The notes beneath the pieces were generated by a model, which searched no databases, had not been told where the DNA came from, and was given only the letters and a program-made list of their open reading frames with translations. Positions 54,049-63,539 of a stretch of 64,000 nt of DNA are shown piece after piece. Position 1 is the first letter of the stretch. Each line of letters begins with the position of its first letter. The translations under genes and the position numbers were made by a program. Origin of the DNA: Cladosporium sp. IMV 00045 (lineage: Eukaryota > Ascomycota > Dothideomycetes > Cladosporiales > Cladosporiaceae); NCBI GenBank assembly GCA_001931905.2, contig MSJI02000644.1:1-64000 (forward strand), written 5' to 3'.

Positions 54049-54839
54049 GTGGGCGGGATCATCTCGGCACGTGCACAGAGAAGGCGAGGTGCTACATCTG
54101 CGCCGGCGATCACGAGGGTGGCAAACACCATTGCGCCGCCGAAGGCTGCGGCAAAAGATCAAAACCGTGTGAACACCACGTGGCGAACTGTGCGAACTGT
54201 GAAGGGCCCCATGTGGCGACATCACGAAAGTGTCCCGAAAGGTTCTCGAGCCGGCAGACACGCGAGAGAAATTCGCATGAGACGCGCACTAGCCCGCCAT
54301 TGGTGGGTACCGAGCCAGATAGAGAAGGCTTACCAAGCAAAGAAGACCAGGAGGAGACGGATGTGCCGCAGCACGATCTCGAGCAAAGCAGTTTACGGCA
54401 GGAGACCACGATACTATCGGATATGAGCGTGGATGACGCTCTTCCTGAGGGCTGAGAGTCAGCAAAACGCAAGGCTCACGATGCTTAGAGTGCGGCAGCA
54501 GCGGACAGACTGATGCTCACCTCATGCTGGAACGCTGTACGCGGCAGAAGCGGAGACCATGGGATGTAAGTCGACAACATCATGACGTGGAGTGAGGGGA
54601 AGAATGGTGGCGATTTGGCGGAGAGAGGAGGCGTAGTATTGATGACAGAATGGTAGGAGGGCTCAAAGCCCAAAAGCTGTGGCGGCTTGTTGAAGTCGGG
54701 ACAGCGAGCAGGATTTCAAGGTAACAGATGAATGGGAAAGCAAAGATAAAAGCCAGAGAAATCGCTTAGAAGATAGCTAGGCTTGTCGTAAGCTATATAG
54801 CTTGCATACAGTATGATTCAAAAAAAAAAAAAAAAAGGG

Positions 54840-55296
54840 GAGCGTGGAGCAACTTTCGGGCTCATAAGCTGTTGATCAATTCCGGTCAGTAGCTTTGTGC
54901 GCTATATCATCACTGATTTCGTACTTGAGATAAGACTGCCGCATACATAACCCATACCGCTTAGGCAGCAACAATCCTTCTAAGCAGCAGCATTGGAGCA
55001 AGAACCAATTTGTATGAACAAGCAACCTGCTTATTCACAACAACTTCCGCGACCAGTTCTTGCCATTCGCAGCTAAGGTGATGGTCCCGCATCGAGCGTG
55101 TACTGCAACGAGTAACTTAGCCAGGTGCGGGGAATTGCATGCCTCTATTACGTCATAGTGATGACAGCAATTCAGCTTAATGACATGTCTTCCAGTAAAC
55201 CAGCTTTCTTAAACGAGCTTCTCAGCAGCGCACCTCAATATCAATCCCAAACTTATCCTAAAATCTCACCGACCAATACCATCAATTCTAGCCAAG
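54840..55296. promoter_or_regulatory. upstream region of Grg1-like gene
   Basis: No other gene seen. The last 60 bp (TCACCGACCAATACCATCAA, then TTCTAGCCAAG) form a pyrimidine/CA-rich leader before the ATG at 55297. Confidence 0.4.
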
Positions 55297-55563
55297 ATGT
55301 CTGCCCCGAACGTCGACAAGCCCAACGAGGGTATCATCGGACAGGCTGCCAACTCTGTCAAGAACGCCGCCAACTACGTCTCCGAATCCACACGTGGCAA
55401 TACCGCTGAAGCTTCCAAAGAAGCTAACAAGCAGCAAGCTAAGGGTAACGCTGGCGACACCTCTCTCACCGGTCGTGCCGAGGGCGCTCTCGATGCTGCT
55501 TCCGACAAGGTGGACCAGAAGAAGCACGAAGGCTCCGCAAAGGCCAACAAGGAGAACATCTAA
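55297..55563 (+). CDS. grg-1: Grg1/CCG-1 family stress-responsive protein
   Basis: 88 aa from ATG 55297 (MSAPNVDKPNEG). The sequence VKNAANYVSESTRGNTAEASKEANKQ followed by a second DAASDKVDQKKHEGSAKANKE repeat is the hallmark of the glucose-repressible gene/clock-controlled gene 1 family. It is small, hydrophilic and Ala/Lys/Glu-rich, predicted disordered or amphipathic, without signal peptide. In Neurospora the homologue is induced by glucose starvation, stress and the clock; its molecular function is unknown. The ORF is intact and apparently intronless. The symbol is given by family resemblance. Confidence 0.85.
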   Translation: MSAPNVDKPNEGIIGQAANSVKNAANYVSESTRGNTAEASKEANKQQAKGNAGDTSLTGRAEGALDAASDKVDQKKHEGSAKANKENI

Positions 55564-55903
55564 GTTTCTCGATATCGATACAACTCGTATGTCTCATAGC
55601 CTCTTGCTTGCAAGAATGGTTTCTAGCATCACTATAGGTACTAACAACTTATTGGGCCTCGATGATAACGAACGCGTATTATCCTACGCATCTTATCTAT
55701 GTTGTGGTAGTAGAGTGGGCGAATGATATGAGGCAGCCTTTTAGCTTTGAATGTTACCGCAGTTCAACCTCTTTGAAATAACACATTGTGCCCTGCGACC
55801 CTACTAGTTTTGCCAGCTGGGTGGAGAGTACATACCTTCGCGTGGCTTCCGGTGTGAGTACTGTAGCTGCACATGCAGCGAAATCAAGAAGCGCTTGTCA
55901 CAG

Positions 55904-56140
55904 GCTACACCTAGGATGAAGGCTTTGCCTTCCAGATTGCTATCTTTAACGATACGTTGGTACAGAAAGGTACAGAATGCTACATGCGGCGATCGTGCGA
56001 CGGTGGCGTGACAGGAAGGGGGCAGCACATCTACTGCAGGCGCCCGATCTCTCTCGAGTTGCTTCTTTCTTTTCTTCAGCTTCGCAATTTGGTGAATAGC
56101 CTTGTACATTGTGAATAACACTCTACTCGAGCCCGTGTCA
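55904..56140 (-). repeat. dispersed repeat B, copy 2
   Basis: About 237 bp, read on the minus strand from CTGACACGGGCTCGAGTAGA to GGTGTAGCC. It shares GTCACGCCACCGTCGCACGA and TTTCTGTACCAACG with copies at 56.85 and 62.93 kb. The edge at CTGACACGGGCTC is sharp in all three. Confidence 0.7.
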
Positions 56141-56498
56141 GCGCTACACAACAGTCAGAAACACGATGAGCCATACGGTAGTCTCGCACAGTCATCACTT
56201 GACGACCCCTTTCCCATCGACAACGCCCGACATGGCCGCCCACCTCGCCATCCAGCCATCGGATAACTCTTGACACGACAAGACAGAGCCTGCACGCACT
56301 CGTATACCAGCAGTCAAGTCGAAGACGAGCAAGAGTCGGAACATACGCGCAAGGCACAGATGAGCCTTCCAGCTCTGGCAGGATTACCCAAACGCAGTCT
56401 TATTGATTAGATGTGTCACACCAGGCAAAAACCCGATACGAGCGCCCCATGGGCTCGATCAGTCGGGAACAGCACGACAAGCACTGCAGACGTTTAAG
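56141..56498 (+). repeat. dispersed repeat A, copy 4
   Basis: The blocks AGTCTCGCACAGTCATCACT, GACATGGCCGCCCACCTCGC and GAACAGCACGACAAGCACTG match repeat A. It directly abuts repeat B copy 2. Confidence 0.6.
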
Positions 56499-56559
56499 TC
56501 AGCACGCAGTCGCGAACAAAGTCCGTACACCAACTCGCGTGCGAGACGTTAAGAGGTGT

Positions 56560-56675
56560 TCAACGAGGACCACAAAATCGTTTGCTGAGCGCCGATCTAG
56601 TGGCACCATGCCTTCTCGCGGCATCAGATATATTTAGGGGCCGAGAGGATCTCAGATCTGAAAGCGCTGCTTCCA
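56560..56675 (-). pseudogene. pogo transposase N-terminal scrap
   Basis: The minus frame reads MEAALSDLRSSRPLNISDAA-RRHGATRSALSKRF before a stop, an intact psq-type helix-turn-helix as in the transposase at the left window edge. A 17-bp direct repeat pair (56735-56768, CGTGCTTGAAGTG) lies upstream. The rest of the element is missing. Confidence 0.6.
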
Positions 56676-56850
56676 TTGAGCTAGTATTGTCGAGATATCG
56701 CGCGAGCAAGAGAGCGCGTCGGGGTCGCGTCGAGCGTGCTTGAAGTGTGTCCGTGCTTGAAGTGGGGAAGACTTCTAAATCAATCAATTCTTACGAGGGC
56801 AGGTAAGCCGAGACCCGGCTTGACCTGCGCTTCTCCTTTACAACATGTCT

Positions 56851-57093
56851 ATGTCACAGCTACACCTAGGATGAAGGCTTTGCCTTCCAGACTGCTATCT
56901 TTAACGATACATTGGTACAGAAAGGTACAGATTGCTACATGCGGCGATTGTGCGACGGTGGCGTGACAGGGAGGAGCAGTACATCTACTGCAGGCGCCGA
57001 TCTCTCTCAAGTTGCTTCTTTTTTTCCTTGGCTTCGCAATTTGGTGAAGAGCCTTGTACATTGAAACAACACTCTACTCGAGCCCGTGTCAGT
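56851..57093 (-). repeat. dispersed repeat B, copy 3
   Basis: About 90 percent like copy 2 over its whole length by eye, in the same orientation, 0.95 kb away. It ends at the same CTGACACGGGCTC edge. Confidence 0.75.
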
Positions 57094-57302
57094 GTAGCCT
57101 TCGGGCTACCCATATTCAGTGATGTCAATGGAGATATAATATTTCGGTTAGGCGCGAAAAATGAACGAAACGCACATCTGATATAACTTGGCCAGCGCGT
57201 GTGCTGCTTCGCCTTGCTGGCCTCTTCTTTGTCGGCAAGGACGCAAAGCCCTATGCGCCCTCACCTTGACGCGATGCGGCTCGGTACGATCCTCACTACC
57301 GT

Positions 57303-59022
57303 CCTCCGCTTGTACGAAATTTTGTTGACCTGTCCGGCCCCACACCAAATTTTGGTGAGAGCTGAGACACTAGATTAATATCAAATTGAACACCAAATTG
57401 AACATCAAAAATGAAGCCCCAAATGTAGTGGTATAGCCAAATTGAGGTGTATCTATCTATTGACATTGACATCGTCGTTTATCAGGTTTGTACCAAGGGC
57501 TGCTTTAGCCCTTAGGCCTAGTTGTAGATAGGCCCTTCTTGATGCCCTTCCTTCAACTACCTCATCAAACTCAGGGGATTGCCATTGCTCCTTCATAAGC
57601 CTCATTGCCTTATCCTTTGTGGCCTTCTTAGTATCCCTCACTTTAAACATGAATGGTTTAAGCCTTCTTTCATGTTCCCATTGTAGTGTTTCAATAGGGG
57701 CTAGATCTGGTGAGTTTGAAGGGTGCTTTACAAACTCAATGCCTATCTCACGGATCTCAGCCTGTAGAAGCTTTCTAGCCTTAAGGTGAGGTGGTGCATT
57801 ATCCTCCTATATGACCACCTTCCTATTTGGATTAGCCTCTTGTAATGCCTTGTAATAGGGGAAGAGTAGGCCCCTATAGATAGTGAAGGTATAGAACACA
57901 AAGTCCATGGCCTTGCCTCCGTCATTTGCTACAAAGTGCTGAATTGGATATAGCTGTTTAGGAGACTAGTGAGGAGCCTATTGGCCATTGACTTGGTACC
58001 AATTAAGGGCCTCTTGACTATAGCTATTCATCTTGTGAAATAGGTCATATTCAAGGGTGCCTTGGATCAAGCACTTCTCACGCTGTTGAAGGATAAACTC
58101 CTTGGCCTGTTGGTTGGCCTGTTCGAGGTCCTGTAGCATCTGAGGAGTGACTTCTGGTGCCTTAGTTTGCCAGGCAATCCAAGGCCTTTGAACACCTCCT
58201 TTATCATCACCACAAGCAGCTGCCCATCGTTCAATCTTAAACCTCATAGGCCTTTGAGGTCCAAATGCTGGTCTTCCCTTTGGTTGTGAGGTCCTACGGT
58301 TAGGAGACCCCCCAAAATGGTAGCCCTTCTCATCTGTGCAGATAATAAGGGCCTGCTGGTCATCCAGTACCTGTAGATCACCTAGGTACCTCAGCCTGTC
58401 ATCAATATGCTTCTGATTTTGAGCATTACGGACCAGTTCACGCTTCCTAGTGATTGCCCTTGACTCCTGAGGGTCCTGTTGGCAGTGGGAACGGTCTTGA
58501 AGGCAGTGATACACCTGGGGCTTATGTAGATGCTGGATATTAGGGTCCAGTTCACCTAATGCCTGTCTTTGTTCAATATGGTGGTTGGCTGCTTCTTCCA
58601 TAGGATGATTGTCATACTCTTGGACTCCTGCCCTCACAGCAAGCGATAGATCAGATCCAGGAGGTGCTCGCTTTGGCCTACCAGACCTAGGTTGTACTAA
58701 GGCTGCCTGCACAAGGTCCTGTAGGCTGGGAGTTGGTGAACAGCGTGTTTTAGCCCTTGAAATGATGACTCCCACGGCTTTGAAGTTAACATCCAGCTGC
58801 TGAGCAATTTGTGTATTCTTCATCCCCAACTGGTGGTGATATGCCATTATTATGGTACGCTTCCAGTCAGGTATATCCGAGCCTCTTGCCATTTGAATTT
58901 GGAGTGATTTGAATGAATATTGGTGGTGTAATGAATTTTGAAAGATTGGTGGTTGATGAGATAGTGAAAAAAGGGCTCCTGCGGGAGCTTCCGAGGTCAA
59001 CAAAATTTCGTACAAGCGGAGG
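57303..59022 (-). mobile_element. Tc1/mariner transposon, inactivated
   Basis: 29-bp perfect inverted repeats (CCTCCGCTTGTACGAAATTT... at 57303-57331; inverse at 58994-59022) bracket a transposase gene on the minus strand. A TA duplication was not found directly at these edges, so the true ends may extend a few bases further. Confidence 0.75.
57453..58892 (-). pseudogene. Tc1/mariner-type transposase with three TAG stops
   Basis: 480 codons from ATG 58892 (MARGSDIPDWKRTIIMAYH) to 57453. An N-terminal helix-turn-helix (MKNTQIAQQLDVNFKAVGVIISR) precedes the catalytic domain: IICTDEKGYHFG, EDNAPPHLKARKL and SNSPDLAPIETLQWEHERR, giving a D,D...E set. In-frame TAG codons occur at 57978-57980, 57966-57968 and 57807-57809. 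All three could be former CAG codons, as expected from a CpA to TpA change. Apart from these the frame is open end to end, so inactivation is recent relative to other pseudogenes here. A longer upstream reading to 59099 runs through the TIR and was not used. Confidence 0.85.
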
Positions 59023-59301
59023 GTCTTCTTCGCACGAAGGTGCGCATCACAGAACGCTTGATGCTGCATGACGCAGCAGGCTGTCTTTTGCAATACCATA
59101 GTGTATCGCCTTGTTTACACGTCTTGTATGGTATAACTATTACTGTAAGGTAAGTCCTAAAGGATTGGTCGCTTCTCCGCAGCCACCCTCAGTCGAAGGC
59201 CGCGTCCCTCATGTCCGTGATTAGCCAGCCAAAACACCATCATCCCCCACCACCGCGAAAAAATAGGAATTTCACAGACACTTGTGTATCAGCCGAAGTA
59301 A

Positions 59302-61502
59302 TTAGGTCGTCAGGTTCCTCGGCAGCTTCACCTCGTCCTCTGACACCTTTTCTCCAGCCTGTTCCCTCGCCATATCCCAGACCCACCTCTCCGCTGGCTT
59401 TACATCTTTACCGCTTGTCAGGCGATCAGCCAAGTACATCCAGCACACAGCATTTCCCATCGTCCCCACTTCGTCGCTGATATGGCTCTTCGCGTACGCG
59501 TTCATCTTCGCATATCCCTCCTTGTCAGCAAAAAGCGTTTCGATGTGCTTCGCGACTTGCTTGATATCATCCTCCTTACTGTTGCTGCGCACGAGGTAGC
59601 CGCTCATCCCATGCTGAATCTGCAGCGGTAAACCTCCAACATTGCGTGCAATGACGGGAATGCCCTTATGCAGCGCTTCGGAGATTTTAACCTCGAAACC
59701 TTCGCTGGTCGACAGCTGCAGTGCGACCCGCGAGCATGACAGCAGGGTGTTGAGCATCTGGTCGCTAGGGCCAAGGCGCACGACGATTACGCTGTCTTTC
59801 AAGTCGCTGTAGGATTCCTCCAATGCGGCCAGGACATCATTAAAAATCATTGTGCCGTCCGGGTCGTCGACGCTGGAATGGCCGCAGAGGACGAGCTGGG
59901 GAGTCTGCTCTGTTGCCTTGTTCTTGCAAAATTCAGAGTTGCGTCTGAACTCTGCGTATGCGGCGAGGCAGTCATCCATGCCTTTGGAAGGATCGAAACG
60001 CGCGATCTGGACGATGTAGTCGCGCTTTGGGTAGGCGAGGGTCACAGAACGCTCGTTTCGACAAAGCGAGTTGAACTCGTTGAAATAGAAGCGAATTGTC
60101 TCTTCAGAGAGCTGCTTGTTCAAACCGTCAATCCAATCGGTGGTGGCTGGCATGTATGCGATCTTCTCCTTCGGTACGCCGTCTGGAACGAACTTGCTAA
60201 TCGGGTGCGCGATGAATACCTCTGCCTTTTGCGCATGATACCAAATCCACTGCCATACAGCATGGGCTTGTGATTTCGTATCCTGGATGAGCTCAGAGCG
60301 CATCTGGATGTGGGAACGGAAGATAACAGGACGTTCGGGGTCCATCTCCTTGGCGATTGACACCAGTACTGGCATCTGGGGGTCGTCAACAACGATTACG
60401 TCCGCGCCGCCTTTTGAGCGCGGAGCCAACGGACATCCATCTTTGACCCAAGAGCGTTCCGCATTCGCCGTGCCAAAATCATCCACAAGCTGTCGATTCT
60501 CTTTGGTGAATCGATCTTCTGGCTTGGCAACGCCCTGAAGGATGTTGTGGTTTGTCTTAGTTATGCGAAAAACTGCTGGCTTCGGATTGGGCACCCACCT
60601 ATGATGATTGTCAGCTCTGCATTGCCTCCTGCTGGGCTTATGTGTACCAACACTTACCAAGTACAGTTCACGCCGAGAAGGCGGAAGTACCGCAGCAGCG
60701 AATGACGCATTAATGCGACGCCACCACCACGTGGAGTCGCACTGAAAAAGGCAATCTTCCTGTTTCCCTGCTTGAGAATCTCGCTGTATTTCTTCGTAGC
60801 AGCAGCGGTTCCTTTGGTGACATGGCCGAGATATTGTTTCAAGGAAGCGAAACAAGCGCGCCCGTTCAAGTCGGGCTGTACATCATTGTGGCGCCCGATT
60901 TTCAGACGCAGTTGGTGGTCCGGCGCGAACAACCTATGCTACATCAGCAAAGCTTCAGTTTGCGAGGCGAGAGCGTGAGGTATTTACATTACGCATTTCC
61001 GGGCCATAGAATCGGCCGTTTCGTCCAGGTCGTTGAAGCTGTCTTCCTTTTGAAGCACAATGGGCACAATGTCAAGCTCCGACCACAAAAGAGTCGCTAA
61101 GCTGGGACACAGCTTGGACGATACCTCTGGGATACCCGCACCGAGGAAATGGTAGGCATTATCGCGAGCGTATTGGCGAATTCTTGAGATCATGTAGCTC
61201 TCGATGGCGTTCGCACTGCTTCCCGTAGAAACGTTCGCTTGACTAAGCTCTTTGCTGTCTTTCTGTAGGACGTGGACCGCAGAATCCATAGTGTAAGTGC
61301 CATCGTGGCAAGCGAATCCGATTTCGACGCTGCCATTGCCGTGCTGCTTGGCTGCTAGGCCGAGCCAGATGCGCGTGAGTGAGAGGCCGACGTCGCCATC
61401 GTCGTTCCTGCGCTGCAGGAAACGTTTGGCCTGGTTTTTGCCCGAATGGCAAGCGAAGTCATGCCCTGATGATTTGCTCGTCTGTCTGTCGATGTCGCCC
61501 AT
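59302..61502 (-). CDS. ccg-9: trehalose phosphorylase (clock-controlled gene 9 type)
   Basis: Three exons, 61502-60988, 60933-60658 and 60598-59302, joined by introns GTAAAT...CATAG and GTAAGT...CATAG; total 695 aa with phases consistent. The start MGDIDRQTSKSSG was chosen over an upstream non-ATG frame. The C-terminal half is a GT-B/GT4 glycosyltransferase: AYPKRDYIVQIARFDPSKGM, PQLVLCGHSSVDDPDG, VVRLGPSDQMLNTLL, and the nucleotide/phosphate-site pattern STSEGFEVKISEALHKGIPV. The middle has GGVALMRHSLLRYFRLLGVN and VDDPQMPVLVSIAKE. This is the retaining trehalose phosphorylase family (trehalose + phosphate to alpha-glucose-1-phosphate + glucose), cytosolic, called CCG-9 in Neurospora. The gene is intact. 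One AGGGG stress-type element lies about 220 bp upstream. Confidence 0.93.
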
Positions 61503-62092
61503 GATGAGTGTGGGTATTGGAATATGGGACAGTCCAGTGAGTGGTTGACGTGACTTCACTTTCTGGGGTTTCAAATGAAACTTGAGATTCTATGGTTGCA
61601 TGCGAATTGATGAGCGGCGTCGGCAGTGGTCAGCGATTGACTGTGAAATTATCAGTCTCCCCGGATGGGCATCTGCTTTCGCTGCACGAGTCTCGTAATG
61701 TGTGCGTAAGTGCTGGTCATCATATGCAAGGGGCATGCGTGTATGACGTGAGGCATGACTAAGAGCGAGGCGACGCGCGCAATTCACTGGGCAACACACC
61801 CTGTTGGAGCAGGAACACGTCAGGAATTAGCACTTACGTAAGGTTGACGTAGACAAAGTTCAAGCCTTGGGCTTTAGGCTACTTATATGAGAGAAGTCAG
61901 TCAACGTCGTACCCGCCAACGTGTACAACGCCTCCTGCTGTACCGCTCCGAGAGAGCATACGGCAGCTAGCGGGTTGTCCATACACCACGCTGGACATTG
62001 ACCAACTCGTGCGGAATGCAACTCGAGGCCGAAAGGCATGACCGCAAACCGCAGCACGCCAGCGGAGCTACATGAGAAGACTGTGGCGTACA
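61503..62092. promoter_or_regulatory. upstream region of trehalose phosphorylase
   Basis: No gene. It contains an AGGGG (STRE-like) match near 61726 and the left flank of the hAT MITE. Regulation is inferred only from the gene's family. Confidence 0.35.
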
Positions 62093-62454
62093 CAGTGCTG
62101 TTATTGGTCTGGACGTTATTGGTGATAATGGTGCTGGATTGGAGGTTAGTGAAATGGTGAGAGACCCACCATCTTTTTGGTTGGTTTGGTGATGGGATGG
62201 TCACCAAACCATTTATCCATACCGAATGCAGGTAGTCCGTGCGCCTGCCTTGTTAGGTGATCCGATCGGCTTGGAAAGCGAGCTGGAACGTGCATAAGGC
62301 TAATCAAGACGCGTTAAGACGCGTTTCGGCCGCGTTCAATTTCCTAATTTGATCATGGTTCACCACATGGTTTATTGGTTAGTGCACAGATGCTTATTGG
62401 TTGGTTTGGTGGCGGCCTTTTCACCAAACCAACCAGACCAACAACAGCACTGGG
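62093..62454. mobile_element. 362-bp hAT MITE
   Basis: TIRs CAGTGCTGTTRTTGGTCTGG at both ends (one purine difference). An exact 8-bp target duplication, GGCGTACA, is at 62085-62092 and 62455-62462. The interior contains two GGTTTGGTGA...TCACCAAACC palindromes. It has no coding capacity. It lies in a repeat A copy. Confidence 0.9.
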
Positions 62455-62462
62455 CGTACACG

Positions 62463-62620
62463 TCGGCCATGTCGGGCATTGTCGATGGGTAGGGGCCGTC
62501 AAGTGATGACTTCGTGCGAGACTGCCACGTGGGCTCATCGCTTTCTGGTTCTTCTGCAGCGCACTTGGTTTCCGGACACCACGTGAAGGTGTGCGCTCTC
62601 CGTACGGCTCATTAGGAAGT
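62463..62620 (-). repeat. dispersed repeat A, copy 5 (partial)
   Basis: ATTGTCGATGGGTAGGGGCC, GACTGCCACGTGGGCTCATC and GGACACCACGTGAAGGTGTG match repeat A copy 1 in the same orientation. It is interrupted on its inner side by the hAT MITE. Confidence 0.65.
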
Positions 62621-63428
62621 GCTGCAGAACGTAGGACTCACCCAGAGCGAGACGGTCTGGCTTTTGATCTGATCACATACTCGGAGTATCTCGGAGCCAA
62701 GTTTGCCCACGCTTGAACACTTGGTAAGATCCAGGTTGTTAAACTCAGTTGCCAGCCTGTCGTAACCACCAGAACCTGAAGGCTGGAACTGCTCCTTGAT
62801 CGCTGCAAGGGCCTCAACGATCGTTTCGCAACCCTTCATGGTGTTCTTGGCATTGTGGCCGCATCGGTCTCGCGCGGCTGCAAGCGCACGTGCTTGTTTG
62901 TCTATCGAAGTCGTCACAAGCTACGTCCACAGGCTACACCCTGACGTTGGGCTATGCCTTTGGTATTGGGCATCTGTGTTATTGGCGAAGCGAGATTACA
63001 GAATGCGACACGTGATCATCGTACGATAGTGGCGTGACAAGCGATATGCAGCATATAGGCTGCATCTCACCCGTTCTGCCTTGTCTCGCCCCTTTCTTTT
63101 CTTCAGCTTTGCAATTTGGTAGATAGCCTTGCACTTTGTGAGAAACATCTTACTTGAGCCCGTGCCAGTAATCCTTGTTTGCTTTGACTATGCCGGTCGG
63201 CCTTCTTGGTGGAGGTGCGGCCTTTGCGTCTAAAGTTACCTTGTAGCTGGATCCGGAAGGTGGCGCTTCAAAACGAGCGGAGAATGGGATTCGTAGCGAC
63301 CCTCTGGGCTCATAACTGACAAAATTGGGTGTGAAGAGTTGGTTAAGGTGTGTTGTTACTGCTGGGGCAATCCACTGCTTTATGCCTTGTGTGGGCACTA
63401 TGGCGGTCTGGCTACGTTTGTCCGGCAA
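62612..63428 (-). pseudogene. Copia-type gag fragment split by repeat B
   Basis: The frame at 62917-62612 reads ARALAAARDRCGHNAKNT, EALAAIKEQFQPSGSGGYD and LDLTKCSSVGKLGSEILRV, the pattern of the UBN2/gag region of Copia retrotransposons. An upstream frame (63428-63150) gives a possible gag N-terminus (PPPRRPTGIVKANKDYW). Repeat B (62930-63170) lies between them. Protease, integrase and RT are not seen in the window. Confidence 0.55.
62930..63170 (-). repeat. dispersed repeat B, copy 4
   Basis: Shares the CTGGCACGGGCTCAAGTAAG edge, the CAAATTGCAAAGCTGAAGAA block and GTCACGCCACTATCGTACGA with the other copies. Confidence 0.7.
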
Positions 63429-63539
63429 TCTTCAACATCGTTGTACTGACTAATTGTAAGCTTGGGCTATAGTGTTCGCTGCATGATCGTTCTATTTCTA
63501 GAAGACGATTAAAGCGCTAATCTATTAGTATTCCGCGAT

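Larger units (their letters stand above)
52200..54836 (+). mobile_element. internally deleted LINE interrupted by a hAT element
   Basis: ORF1-like sequence (52280-52763, then 54057-54455) matches LINE ORF1 at 25.6-26.3 kb: VEKTEKWRKLRVHGVALDRY, FGGRRHEAERFWERGEG, CCGR-DHLGTC, CYICAGDHEG. It is joined at about 54460 directly to the last 375 bp of the LINE (QNAR...AHLMLERC, then GGGCTCAAAGCCCAAAAGCT, CAGTATGATTC) and a run of at least 15 A ending at 54836. The whole of ORF2 is therefore missing. The hAT element at 52764-54048 is inserted inside ORF1. Confidence 0.8.

Noticed and set aside
55804..56151. 115-codon minus frame (TMYKAIHQIAKLKKRKKQ)
   Set aside because: The same repeat B in other places does not preserve the frame, so this is repeat sequence, not a gene.
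59878..60273. 131-codon plus-strand ORF
   Set aside because: Antisense to the glycosyltransferase domain of trehalose phosphorylase.
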